A stretch of 64,000 bases of DNA from Aestuariibacter sp. (GCA_017794925.1 CP051238.1:1037185-1101184); one strand, 5' to 3'. Positions 54,446-63,565 are shown, counted from the first letter of the stretch. Notes: generated from the sequence alone by a model not told the origin. Made by a program: numbers and translations.

Positions 54446-57100
54446 TTACTGTTGTTGTGATATTGGCTCTTCTTCATCCTGTAATTCGTATTCTTCTTCC
54501 TCTACCGGGATAACCTCCTGAGTAGAGTAAAAAACACTTACCGGCGAAGAATAGTTCGGCACATCATCGTAGGTAAATACAGAATAGTATTTGGCTACAT
54601 TCGGGTTGGCGAAGTTGTCGTAGGTATATTCATCCGGGCCGGCATAGAGCTTTACACCGTCCAAAGGCGATTTGGGTGGATGGAAACAGTTGCGCACCAC
54701 GAATGCGCCAACCAGATCGCGATGCTGCGGGTTAACCCAGGTGAGCTTCACCTTGTTGTTTTCCAATGTGACATCCAGATCGGTCGGTGCAGGTAATGAG
54801 GATTTTCGGCGCTCAATGTACTTAATGACCAATCTGCAAGCCTGGGCACTGTCTTCGTGGTGCCAGTCTATTAACGCGTTTTGCTGTTGAAACGCAGAGG
54901 TTGCCCGAACGATAAAATAGAAAGGCTGGTTGGTGGCGTGCAATTGCTCGAGGTGCTGCTTGCCAAAACTATCAAAAATAAAATGATGAACAGAACGTTC
55001 TTTCAGCTGGGCATTGCTGACTTCATACCCAATAAACTCTATCTTTTCCCGCTCTTTTACACTTTGGTAATCATTATCCTGCAAGTCAGCCAGTTCAATA
55101 GTGAAGCGGATATCCTGTTGTGTATTCAATGCATTTTTGTTTTGCAGCACCAAATAGGCATCGGTGATCACGGTTCTGTCCGGGTCCGGCAAACGCTCGG
55201 GCATAAAGGCCATCTGGCCATAGACAATTTCACCATTTTGATCGAAACCCGCTTTGAGGTCGCGCTCAATAATTTCGTTTTTAAAGATGGTGTTGATCAT
55301 GCGCGGCGCGAGCTCTACCTGTTCACTTGGCAGCGTATAAATGACCTCGAGATTCGGCCGGTAATGGATCCCCGAGCCAAACTTTCCGTAGCCAATGTCA
55401 AACTGCATCATCTGGGAGTCTGCACCGATAGGCAGTTTTCGAGGCCCTTCTACCCGCAATAACAGCTTGCCGCCTTTTATGGATTTACGAATGATCCTAC
55501 GCTCCGCTACATTTAAATCCCAATGTGACCAAATGCCTTGGGTTAGCTTATCTGAGCCTATCTCTTCACCGAGTGTTTGAATCGGTTTTGCCTGATGAAT
55601 CTGGTTAAAGTCAGTGATATCAGAGATATCGTTAGGATCGAGTATTGATACTGTCCACTCGCCGAAATTCTCGACTTTGGCATTCACCCGGTTCATGGGG
55701 TATAGCGAAAAGCGAGCACTCTTAATCCGGGCCTTTTCGGGCAGGTTGTCCATATTAAAAGCAATGACGCCGTAACATATCCCTCTGCGCTTATTTACAC
55801 CGACAAACAGCGAGTTGTAACCGAAGTGATCGCGGTTCTTTTCGAGCGTGTATTGCCCAACGTAACCAATTTCTTTTTTTGCAGGGAACAAACCACGAAA
55901 GTATTCGTCCCGGGACAGTTCCGTTTTAAGTTTTACTTCCGGGCTAAAAGGCGACTTTATGCCCGTTTTTTCATTCACTGCCCGGATGTTATAAAAGTAT
56001 TTGTGACCACTCTTTAACTGCACATCAGAAAAACTGTGGTTACGGGTGGTTGCAACCAGACTTTCCTGATGACAAGGACTTTTCACCGTGTCTGAGCGAT
56101 AGAGCTCAAAGTACACGTCCCCTTGGTTGTCAGGATATTCCCAACTGAGGGTTGCCGAATACACACCGACTTCTGATATCGTAAAGTTTTCGACTCTCTG
56201 CGGCGCAAACTCAGAGTAGTTAACGGCTTCTGACCATGCGTGTAATAACGCCGGGACATTCTCGTCAACACTTTGCGACATGTTTACCAGATAATCAGGA
56301 ATGTTCCGGGTGCCGACTTCCACGACCGCTGCAATGATACCCAAAGAGTAATAGTATTCCCGGCCACTGCCATGAATAAGGTTAGCTGGTGGCTTACCTC
56401 GGTGGATGCCGTAGCGACGCCCGGTTACTTTGTGGATTTCCTGATTCATGTTGGCACACAGGATATTAAGGTCGGTGCCTTCAATTTCCGATTCGTGATT
56501 GAATTTATGCGCGGGGAAAAACACATTGCCCTGGGAATGGTAATCCAGGGCAAGGGTAATATTGGTGTGATTCAGGACGAAGTCGCGAATAGCCTGAGTT
56601 TCCGGCTCAGAAAATGCCTCGGGCCCGGAATAGGTATTCAGCGACGTATCATTGCCGCGTTTAAAGCGAACACCGAAATTGCGGTTTAAATCTACCCCAA
56701 AGGTGCCATCACCGTTGTTACGGCGATTCTTTCGCCAAAACGAAAAATGCGTTCTGGAATACTCAAAGCCATCAGGATTCAGGCACGGCACCATATACAG
56801 TGTACTTTTACTAATGACGTCCCTGATTCTGGGATCCTGCTTATAGTTAGTTAGTACATGCTCGATAAATTTGATTGCCAGCTCGTTACCAATCCATTCC
56901 CTGGCGTGGATGGTGCCGGTATACAAAAGCGCTGGTTTATCATCAGCCTGTGCCACATCCAGTGACAATGCGGCCAGCATAATCGGTCTGCCCTCCCAGG
57001 TGGTTCCGATACTTTCCAGTCGGATAATACCCGGGTGTTCCGCGGCCATTTGTTCTAAAAACGCAATGGTTTGCGCGTAAGACGTATATTGTTTTTTCAT
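54446..57100 (-). CDS. M14 zinc carboxypeptidase with accessory domains and acidic tail
   Basis: 884 residues. Residues 1-300 are an M14 catalytic domain: zinc ligands His65 and Glu68 (HAREWIGNE) and His188 (LDYHSQGN), substrate-binding DLNRNFG, and catalytic Glu261 (VVEVGTRN). A fibronectin-III-like domain follows (about 312-405), then two related beta domains of about 200 residues each containing GVIAFNMDNLPEKARIKSA and GQMAFMPERLPDPDRTVIT, and another FN3-like piece. No signal peptide is visible, so it may act in the cytoplasm despite its secreted-type domains. The last 23 residues hold nine Glu and one Asp. It is the third gene of an operon with two ATP-grasp ligases, 22 bases after the second. 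Confidence 0.85.
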   Translation of the reverse strand: MKKQYTSYAQTIAFLEQMAAEHPGIIRLESIGTTWEGRPIMLAALSLDVAQADDKPALLYTGTIHAREWIGNELAIKFIEHVLTNYKQDPRIRDVISKSTLYMVPCLNPDGFEYSRTHFSFWRKNRRNNGDGTFGVDLNRNFGVRFKRGNDTSLNTYSGPEAFSEPETQAIRDFVLNHTNITLALDYHSQGNVFFPAHKFNHESEIEGTDLNILCANMNQEIHKVTGRRYGIHRGKPPANLIHGSGREYYYSLGIIAAVVEVGTRNIPDYLVNMSQSVDENVPALLHAWSEAVNYSEFAPQRVENFTISEVGVYSATLSWEYPDNQGDVYFELYRSDTVKSPCHQESLVATTRNHSFSDVQLKSGHKYFYNIRAVNEKTGIKSPFSPEVKLKTELSRDEYFRGLFPAKKEIGYVGQYTLEKNRDHFGYNSLFVGVNKRRGICYGVIAFNMDNLPEKARIKSARFSLYPMNRVNAKVENFGEWTVSILDPNDISDITDFNQIHQAKPIQTLGEEIGSDKLTQGIWSHWDLNVAERRIIRKSIKGGKLLLRVEGPRKLPIGADSQMMQFDIGYGKFGSGIHYRPNLEVIYTLPSEQVELAPRMINTIFKNEIIERDLKAGFDQNGEIVYGQMAFMPERLPDPDRTVITDAYLVLQNKNALNTQQDIRFTIELADLQDNDYQSVKEREKIEFIGYEVSNAQLKERSVHHFIFDSFGKQHLEQLHATNQPFYFIVRATSAFQQQNALIDWHHEDSAQACRLVIKYIERRKSSLPAPTDLDVTLENNKVKLTWVNPQHRDLVGAFVVRNCFHPPKSPLDGVKLYAGPDEYTYDNFANPNVAKYYSVFTYDDVPNYSSPVSVFYSTQEVIPVEEEEYELQDEEEPISQQQ

Positions 57101-57122
57101 GCTGTTTTACAGGCCTTTGGTA

Positions 57123-58523
57123 TTACAACGTGGTTTTAAACCAATCCCAATGTTCGCTAATGGCTTCCAGCTTTTTGCGCTGAATATTTTTGACCGTTAG
57201 CAATTGCTCTACATCGCCATGTAATGCGTTGGATGTGCCTTCCACGCCGAGAGCGTCAATGATAACGTCGGTTAGTTTAGGACCAATGCCCTTTACACCG
57301 CTAAAAAAGGATTTTAGTTGTGTGTGTGACAAAACCTGAACTAACTCAATAACATCAGTATCATCTTCCGCTTCTTCGGCAACATCTTCAAGTCCAACGT
57401 CCTGATGTTCTAGATGTAAGTCTTCAAAACGTTGCAATTGAGAGCGCGGAACATAGTTGTCCTGGAAGTTCCAACGTTCACTCGGCCATTCTTCACCCAG
57501 TTGAAGCTCAACAGGCAATAAGGGGTAAAGCTCTTTGCTCATGGCTTCCAGCGCATCGGCAGAATCATAACTTGGAGTATATTCACCAAACGTGATATGA
57601 CGCATAGTGCGTAACAGCGAAGAGCGAATTTTGCCCAGTTCTTCCCAGTTATACAGCGGTATATAAGGTTTGCGGAAGCGCTGGTTATCCAACGTCCACA
57701 TGATGTATTGCCCAATCCAGTCCCGAATATACGGGAAAGCAGCGAATGCAGTGGCGCATTCCAGAATACGGAATTTGCCGTCTTCACCCAGTGCAATATC
57801 ACACGCCCAGTACTCAGCATGGGCTGCTTTTGATGCGCGAACCGCGATATCCAGCGCTTCTTTAGGCACATTCTGATAATCCATCGAGCCACCCTGGCTG
57901 GTATTTGTCAGCCATTCACCTTCAGGTGGGCGTCGCCAGAAGGCACAAATCGGTTTATGGCCTACCAGCATGACGCGGATATCCGCAGTCATGGGGACAA
58001 ACTCCTGCACGTAAATCGGGTAGTATTTTTTGGCAGTTAGCAGTGTTTTGGCTTCGTCCAGGCTATCGACCTTGTGAACAAAGTAGCCACCGTAGTTAGA
58101 AGGACCATAAGATTTCTTAATGATGCGAGGATATTCACAACGCTCAAGAAATGCCATTGCCTCATCTTTTTCATAAAAGATTTCAGTCTTTGGAATGGGC
58201 AAATCGTGTTTGGTACAGAAATGGGTGACGTTTTCTTTGGATTTGTTAGCAAACTGCGTATCCATAGAAGGAACGAAACGTACATTTGGTAATGCACGGG
58301 CAATTTCTCTGAACGTTTCATAGGCTGTGGCCGGTATATTGCCAACCAATACATCGATTTTCTTACGCTTTACTTCATTGATAAATCGCGCTTTATCGTT
58401 ACCCCAATGATATGTCACGGTTTCGATTTTATCCGGCCAGCCTTTGAAATTGGATTTGTCAAAGAAACGGAGAACATGGTCCAGGTATAAAAAACCCAGC
58501 TTTGGTAATTGTTTATCAGGCAT
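57123..58523 (-). CDS. RimK-like ATP-grasp protein with C-terminal helix-hairpin-helix
   Basis: 466 residues. An N-terminal pre-ATP-grasp domain (about 1-110) is followed by an ATP-grasp fold (about 110-290) with IIKKSYGPSNYGGYFVHK (Lys and the Gly-rich loop), YVQEFVPMTADIRVMLVG and the Mg-binding DGKFRILECA. An acidic linker (EDVAEEAEDDTDVIE) leads to two helix-hairpin-helix-like units (FFSGVKGIGPKLTDVIIDAL and LLTVKNIQRKKLEAI), normally DNA- or protein-binding. ATP-grasp ligases join an acyl-phosphate to an amine. It overlaps the upstream ligase gene by eight bases and precedes the M14 gene. The substrate is unknown. Confidence 0.8.
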   Translation of the reverse strand: MPDKQLPKLGFLYLDHVLRFFDKSNFKGWPDKIETVTYHWGNDKARFINEVKRKKIDVLVGNIPATAYETFREIARALPNVRFVPSMDTQFANKSKENVTHFCTKHDLPIPKTEIFYEKDEAMAFLERCEYPRIIKKSYGPSNYGGYFVHKVDSLDEAKTLLTAKKYYPIYVQEFVPMTADIRVMLVGHKPICAFWRRPPEGEWLTNTSQGGSMDYQNVPKEALDIAVRASKAAHAEYWACDIALGEDGKFRILECATAFAAFPYIRDWIGQYIMWTLDNQRFRKPYIPLYNWEELGKIRSSLLRTMRHITFGEYTPSYDSADALEAMSKELYPLLPVELQLGEEWPSERWNFQDNYVPRSQLQRFEDLHLEHQDVGLEDVAEEAEDDTDVIELVQVLSHTQLKSFFSGVKGIGPKLTDVIIDALGVEGTSNALHGDVEQLLTVKNIQRKKLEAISEHWDWFKTTL

Positions 58524-59481
58524 ATTGCTTACTCAACATGGGTTCTAAAGTGTGCACGTTTTGTTTTACAGCACGTTGTTCAATGGCTTTACGTTCTATG
58601 AGGTCAACGATACGTGCGATTTTCGCACTGTTGAAATTCAGCCCCGCCGCTTCTTGCTCTGGTGTTGCAAATGCAGGGATACCGTTGACTTCAAGCACGA
58701 CATATTCTTCGCGCTCCAAATCATAAATAATATCGACACCGGCTATTTCCAGCCCGGTTACGGCAGCGGCTTGCTTGGCGATGGCAACAAGTTCGTCATT
58801 GGGCTCTCGCATCATGATGCTGCCACCACTGGTAATATTGGTTTTCCAATCATCAGCAGGGGCTTTACGGCCGTAACAGCCAACGTAATGCCCATCGACG
58901 ATGTCGATACGGTAGTCAGTCATGTCGTATTGAACAAAGCGCTCAGCGTAAAGATGCGGAATATTGGTCTGATCTAAAAACGGAATCAGCATGTCCAGGG
59001 AGCGCTCGTCCTCAACCTTTACGATACCCATGCCACCCCATCCGTCGGTTGGTTTGTAAACCAGTCGACCACCCCAATTACGGATTGTCTGCTTCAGGGA
59101 TTGCTTGTTGAGCCGGTTGCACAACATGTAGTCTGTTGTGCGAACGCCAGCACGAGCTAACTTATGCGCAGTTTTAAGCTTGTCTTCTGATAAAGCGAAT
59201 GCATCAAAATTGTTCAGGCATGGAACTGATTCATTGAGAACCTGATAAAGATAAACCTGATAGGGGGTTTGCTGACCTGCGTTATAAGAGAAAAAGGCAT
59301 CCAACTCTTCCATAATGACATTATTACAGGTAATAACGCCGCCATGGGCAGTGGCATTTGCCAGATTGAGGTCGGTGATGGTATTAATACCACGTTCACG
59401 CAGCTGGTTAACGATTTTGTTCTGAATCGCTTCGCCACCGCTATTGCTGTACATCCACATTCCAACTGTATATTCAGTCAC
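58516..59481 (-). CDS. RimK-like ATP-grasp ligase
   Basis: 321 residues from a GTG at 59481 (MTEYTVGMWMYSNSGG), with AGG nine bases upstream; the frame stays open to 59595 and an ATG at 59460 is also possible. Its ATP-grasp landmarks are RLVYKPTDGWGGMGIVKV (Lys and Gly loop), YAERFVQYDMTDYRIDIVDG, ITSGGSIMM and the metal-binding VVLEVNGIPAF. The architecture is that of RimK/LysX-type amino-acid ligases, which attach amino acids to a protein or carrier C-terminus or side chain. It is the first gene of the three-gene operon and faces a large inverted repeat. Confidence 0.82.
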   Translation of the reverse strand: MTEYTVGMWMYSNSGGEAIQNKIVNQLRERGINTITDLNLANATAHGGVITCNNVIMEELDAFFSYNAGQQTPYQVYLYQVLNESVPCLNNFDAFALSEDKLKTAHKLARAGVRTTDYMLCNRLNKQSLKQTIRNWGGRLVYKPTDGWGGMGIVKVEDERSLDMLIPFLDQTNIPHLYAERFVQYDMTDYRIDIVDGHYVGCYGRKAPADDWKTNITSGGSIMMREPNDELVAIAKQAAAVTGLEIAGVDIIYDLEREEYVVLEVNGIPAFATPEQEAAGLNFNSAKIARIVDLIERKAIEQRAVKQNVHTLEPMLSKQYA

Positions 59482-59845
59482 AGCTCTATACCTAATTTTA
59501 AGCAGATTGCTATTGTAAGACCTACCTGACAACACAACCTGCACATTAACTTTCAATGGCACTGTGAAGTACTCAACGAAGGTTGAATAGTTCACAATTC
59601 CAGCATTACTTCCAATTTAATACTTGCGAGACTTCAGGCGATTTAATGACCACCTCATCGAAAGCGGCGCATATTAGACGTTTTTAATATGACAATTTCA
59701 AGACTATTTTTTAATCAGCAGTAAATTGTCTTGAAATTGTCATATAAAAGGTATAAAAACGTCGCCGCTCCTTTGTATACCCCCTGTTATTAGTGGGCTA
59801 CAGCGTAGTAAGGACAATTTTTATACTTTAGGATGAATTTATTAC
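59482..59845. other. Divergent regulatory region, 364 bases
   Basis: It lies between the ATP-grasp operon (minus) and the M20 peptidase (plus). It contains the nested inverted repeat of 59664-59768. The ligase frame remains open as far as 59595, so part of this stretch could be coding if an upstream start is used. Confidence 0.6.
59677..59763. promoter_or_regulatory. Large nested inverted repeat between ligase operon and peptidase
   Basis: The inner arms are ATATGACAATTTCAAGAC (59687-59704) and its exact complement GTCTTGAAATTGTCATAT (59728-59745), with a 23-base spacer. The outer arms are GACGTTTTTA (59677-59686) and TAAAAACGTC (59754-59763). The symmetry extends to GCGGCG (59664-59669) and CGCCGC (59763-59768), with a bulge on the left. 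Each inner arm contains a TTGTC/GACAA half-site twice in degenerate form. It is centrally placed between divergent genes and probably serves as a shared operator. Confidence 0.75.
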
Positions 59846-60940
59846 ATGACTATGAATTACGCTGAGTTTGCTCAAATTATCAACATGAACTCTTACACTC
59901 GTAACAAAGCTGGGGTGGATGAAAATGCAACAGTCTTTAATCAATGGATGAGTCAGCTCGGCTATCAGATTGAAACCCATGAGCGTGAGATTATTGGCAA
60001 TCATGTCCATTATCTGTCGGCAAAATCAGCAGGCCGGAAAGTATTGTTACTGGGTCATTTGGATACGGTGTTCCCCCCCGATACCTTTACAACGTTCAGT
60101 GAAGACGATGAATGGGTTTACGGGCCGGGCGTATGTGACATGAAAGGCGGCAATTACGTTGCCTTGCAAGCACTCAGGAACGTGAAGGCGAGTCAGGGTG
60201 AGATTTGCAATATTGATATGTTGTTGGTAAGCGATGAAGAAACCGGTAGCGACGACAGCAAAGCGTTAACCGCAGAACTCGTAAAAGACTATGATGCATG
60301 TCTGGTGTTTGAAGCTGCCGGTCCGGACAATAACGTCGTTATTGCACGTAAAGGGATTGCGACTTTTCAGATTGAGTTAACCGGTAAAGGCGCGCATGCT
60401 GGCAATCACTATACGGATGGCATCAATGCCAACCTGGCTGCAGCACACATGCTAATTGCACTGACTTCACTAACGGATCTGGAAAAAGGTTCTACGGTAA
60501 ATGCAGGTAAAATGCAGGGCGGTATAGGTGCCAATACCATTTCTCCAAAAGCGAGTTTAACGGTAGAAGCGCGTTTTACACAGGCTGATGAACGCGATCG
60601 CTTATTGGCTGGCTTTGACGAAATCGTCAATAACCCAGCGGTAGAAGGTATTGTGGTTGAGGTCTCTGGTGGTTTGCAGCGGGATGTTATGCAGCCTTCA
60701 TCGCAACAGCAGGACCTGATAACTGAAATAGAGTCATTGCTTGGTGAGCCGTTGAATCTGGAGCGTCGTGGCGGAGTCAGTGACGCCAATGTGGCGTCAG
60801 CAGCCGGTGTCCCCACGCTGGATGGATTCGGACCTTATGGTGATGGCGATCACACTATTCATGAGCGAGCCAGTAAGGCCAGTTTTACCCGTAGAATCAA
60901 AGAAGTGACTACCATTTTAACTGCGTTTAACGGGAAATAA
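59846..60940 (+). CDS. M20 metallopeptidase, carboxypeptidase G2-like
   Basis: 364 residues, no signal peptide, so cytoplasmic. The two-zinc site is recognisable: His71 and Asp73 (LGHLDTVF), Asp98 (GVCDMKGGN), Glu131/Glu132 (SDEETGS), Glu155 (VFEAAG) and His near the end (DHTIHER). ARKGIATFQIELTGKGAHAG and GGVSDANVASAAGVPTLDGFG match the carboxypeptidase G2 group, which removes C-terminal glutamate from folates and similar amides. It is divergent from two ATP-grasp ligases and an M14 carboxypeptidase and probably shares their control. The exact substrate is unknown. Confidence 0.85.
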   Translation: MTMNYAEFAQIINMNSYTRNKAGVDENATVFNQWMSQLGYQIETHEREIIGNHVHYLSAKSAGRKVLLLGHLDTVFPPDTFTTFSEDDEWVYGPGVCDMKGGNYVALQALRNVKASQGEICNIDMLLVSDEETGSDDSKALTAELVKDYDACLVFEAAGPDNNVVIARKGIATFQIELTGKGAHAGNHYTDGINANLAAAHMLIALTSLTDLEKGSTVNAGKMQGGIGANTISPKASLTVEARFTQADERDRLLAGFDEIVNNPAVEGIVVEVSGGLQRDVMQPSSQQQDLITEIESLLGEPLNLERRGGVSDANVASAAGVPTLDGFGPYGDGDHTIHERASKASFTRRIKEVTTILTAFNGK

Positions 60941-61265
60941 GTTAAGCGGGTTTCAACAGGCCAGTCCCGACTCATTTATTCTCATTTTTCGATAACTGCT
61001 GACGGTGCCTCTGGCACCGGAAAGCCGTTACTTCATCTCTTTAGAACATCTGCTGGGAACTATCGACTCCCTCCAGGCGTCAGGTGATTTTTTGCCTGCC
61101 GGACACCTTGACGAACACCCAGATAAGCAATTTGGGGCAAAACAGGTACAACTCGCAAATTAAGTAGTATGCTTTTCTGAGGATATTACGGCAGAGATGC
61201 GGGTGCTATACAGGCCTGCTTATAACAACAGGGTGCGAAAAACGCACCGGACGAGGAAATATACA
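60941..61265. other. Intergenic region, 325 bases
   Basis: It contains one short hairpin (CGGTGCC-TCT-GGCACCG, 61003-61019) without a T run, which may end the M20 transcript, and the GAGGA ribosome site of the next gene. I see no ORF or operator of note. Confidence 0.45.
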
Positions 61266-63449
61266 ATGGAATTTATAAGGAAGTCGTCGATTGCATCGAT
61301 AGTGTTGCTGGCACTAGTTGGATGTACATCACAAGACGCAAACGTTAACACCCAACCTGCAAAAGCCGTTGAGACATCAGAAAGTAAAGCGCTGGCTGAC
61401 GATCCGTATCTTTGGTTGGAAGAGGTCGAGGGCGAACAGGCACTGGCGTGGGTGAAAGGGCAAAACAGCCGCACTTTGGCACAACTCCAGGCTGATCCAG
61501 TTTATGCTGATTTGGAAGCAAAAGCGCTTGATATTGTGAATGCGTCAGAGCGCATCCCCTACGGCAGTATTCGAAATGGCAAGGTGTACAATTTCTGGCA
61601 GGACGCGACCAATGTACGTGGCTTGTGGCGAAGAACCACACTTGAAAGTTACGGCACTGATCAACCCGAATGGGAAACCATTGTCGATTTTGATGCCTTT
61701 GCTAAAGCAGAAGGTAAAAACTGGGTGTACAAAGGTGCAGATTGTTACACCGCAAAAGACATCGCAAACTACAAGTGTTTAGTTAGTTTGTCTGATGGCG
61801 GTAAAGATGCCGTGACCGTGCGAGAGTTTGACCTGTCCTCCAAGCAGTTTCTGGATGATGGCTTCATGCTGCCGGAAGCGAAAGCCGGCACGGAGTGGAT
61901 AGATTATAATACGTTGCTGGTAGCAACCGACTGGGGCGGTGATGGCTCTACGCTCACTGAATCCCGCTACCCATCGGTAGTAAAGCGTTGGACCCGCGGC
62001 ACGCCTCTGGAAGAGGCTGAAACCCTGTTTTCTGCAAATAAAACCGATGTCGGCGCTTTCCCTTTTACTCTGGACAGGGACGATGGCACAAAGGTCGAGG
62101 GGGTCGTAGTCGCACCCACTTTCTTTACTCGTGATTACTACATTTTTTCCGGCTCAGATGTTGTTCAGCTTCCTTTGCCAGTGCAGTCCGATTTAGTCGG
62201 TTTGTATGAAGAGCAGCTATTCTTTACCGTAAAACAGGATTGGACCGTAACGGTAGATGGGGTGGACACCACCTATAATACCGGCAGCTTGTTAGCCATG
62301 CCTTTTGTCGTGAGCAGCGACATTACGCAGGCTACGTTGCCGGAAGTGGTGTTTGAGCCGAATGCGCGCCAGGCCATTGAAGGTGTTTCCATGACCAAGG
62401 GCCAAATCCTCATGACCCTGAGTGATAATGTGGTGGGTAAAGTTTTTGCCATTACCAAAGGCAACAACGGCTGGACATCAAAGCAGCTGGACCTGCCAGC
62501 AAACGGGACTCTGTCGGTGTCGTTTGCGGACCCCGATGAAGATACCGTGTTTGTTAATTATGAAGGGTTTTTAACGCCAGATTCTCTGATGAGCTATTCG
62601 GCCTCGACTGGCAAAGTGACTACGCTTAAAAGCCTGCCCAGCTGGTTCGATGCTGATGACCTGGTTGTTGAGCAAAAGCAGGTGGAATCCAAAGACGGCA
62701 CTATGATCCCTTTCTTTGTGATTCATAAGAAAGGCATTAAACACGACGGAAAAACGCCTACATTGCTGTATGGTTACGGTGGCTTCCAAGTTTCTATGCG
62801 CCCCAACTACAGTGGTTTGCGCGGTAAACTTTGGCTGGAGCGTGGTGGTGCATTTGTGCTTGCCAATATTCGCGGAGGCGGTGAATTTGGACCCAAGTGG
62901 CACCAGGCCGGCCTGAAAACAAAACGCCAGGTTATCTACGATGACTTTATCGCTGTGGGCGAATGGCTGATTGACCACAAACTTACGTCGCCTGAGCATC
63001 TGGGCATACAAGGCGGATCAAACGGCGGCTTGTTGATGGGTGTAATGCTGACGCAGCGTCCTGATCTCTGGAATGCGGTAATTGTGCAGGTACCCCTGCT
63101 GGACATGCTGCGCTTCCATTTATTGCTAGCGGGCGCAAGCTGGGTGGGTGAATACGGCTCTCCCGACGTGCCTGAGGAGCGTGAATGGCTGGAAGCAATG
63201 TCGCCATACCACAATTTCGATGCCGGAACCGCGTACCCGGAGCCCTTCTTTGTGACGTCAACTAAAGATGACAGGGTGCATCCTGGCCATGCGCGTAAAA
63301 TGGCCAAGCTGTTTGAAGCGTCAGGGAAGCCTTTCCTGTACTACGAAAACATTGATGGCGGACACTCCGCTGCCGCAAACCAGCAAGAAACAGCACGCCG
63401 GGTTGCGCTGGAATTTACCTACCTGACTGAAAAGTTAATGGCTAAATAA
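61266..63449 (+). CDS. Prolyl oligopeptidase family S9A, lipoprotein
   Basis: 727 residues from the ATG at 61266 with GAGGA nine bases upstream; the frame opens earlier at 61197. The N-terminus has a lipobox (LLALVGC), so it should be a lipid-anchored envelope protein; most S9A enzymes are soluble. DDPYLWLEEVEGEQALAWV opens the propeller domain. The catalytic triad is Ser585 (GGSNGG), Asp669 (KDDRVHP) and His700 (DGGHSAA). It cleaves short peptides after proline. It is the third proline- or peptide-directed enzyme in this region. Confidence 0.9.
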   Translation: MEFIRKSSIASIVLLALVGCTSQDANVNTQPAKAVETSESKALADDPYLWLEEVEGEQALAWVKGQNSRTLAQLQADPVYADLEAKALDIVNASERIPYGSIRNGKVYNFWQDATNVRGLWRRTTLESYGTDQPEWETIVDFDAFAKAEGKNWVYKGADCYTAKDIANYKCLVSLSDGGKDAVTVREFDLSSKQFLDDGFMLPEAKAGTEWIDYNTLLVATDWGGDGSTLTESRYPSVVKRWTRGTPLEEAETLFSANKTDVGAFPFTLDRDDGTKVEGVVVAPTFFTRDYYIFSGSDVVQLPLPVQSDLVGLYEEQLFFTVKQDWTVTVDGVDTTYNTGSLLAMPFVVSSDITQATLPEVVFEPNARQAIEGVSMTKGQILMTLSDNVVGKVFAITKGNNGWTSKQLDLPANGTLSVSFADPDEDTVFVNYEGFLTPDSLMSYSASTGKVTTLKSLPSWFDADDLVVEQKQVESKDGTMIPFFVIHKKGIKHDGKTPTLLYGYGGFQVSMRPNYSGLRGKLWLERGGAFVLANIRGGGEFGPKWHQAGLKTKRQVIYDDFIAVGEWLIDHKLTSPEHLGIQGGSNGGLLMGVMLTQRPDLWNAVIVQVPLLDMLRFHLLLAGASWVGEYGSPDVPEEREWLEAMSPYHNFDAGTAYPEPFFVTSTKDDRVHPGHARKMAKLFEASGKPFLYYENIDGGHSAAANQQETARRVALEFTYLTEKLMAK

Positions 63450-63456
63450 AGCGAGC

Positions 63457-63482
63457 TGAGACGCTGGAGCGCTAGCGTCTCA
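63457..63482. terminator. Hairpin in the convergent gap, possible terminator of the S9A gene
   Basis: Nine-base stem TGAGACGCT/AGCGTCTCA with an eight-base loop, just after the S9A stop, without a T run. A second small stem GCCTG/CAGGC follows at 63489-63502. Confidence 0.5.
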
Positions 63483-63501
63483 AACCAAGCCTGAGCGCAG
63501 G

Positions 63502-63530
63502 CATAAAAAAACGGCGCGTTAAGCGCCGTT
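63502..63530 (-). terminator. Terminator of the ibpA-like gene
   Basis: Stem ACGGCGC/GCGCCGT with a five-base loop; the minus strand continues with seven T. Confidence 0.85.
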
Positions 63531-63565
63531 AAAAGAGAAACACATGAAAACCAGGGAGTCGTAGA

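Noticed and set aside
54881..55462. Plus-strand ORF of 193 residues opposite the M14 gene
   Set aside because: It is antisense to a well-supported coding region and has no family motif; length alone is not enough.
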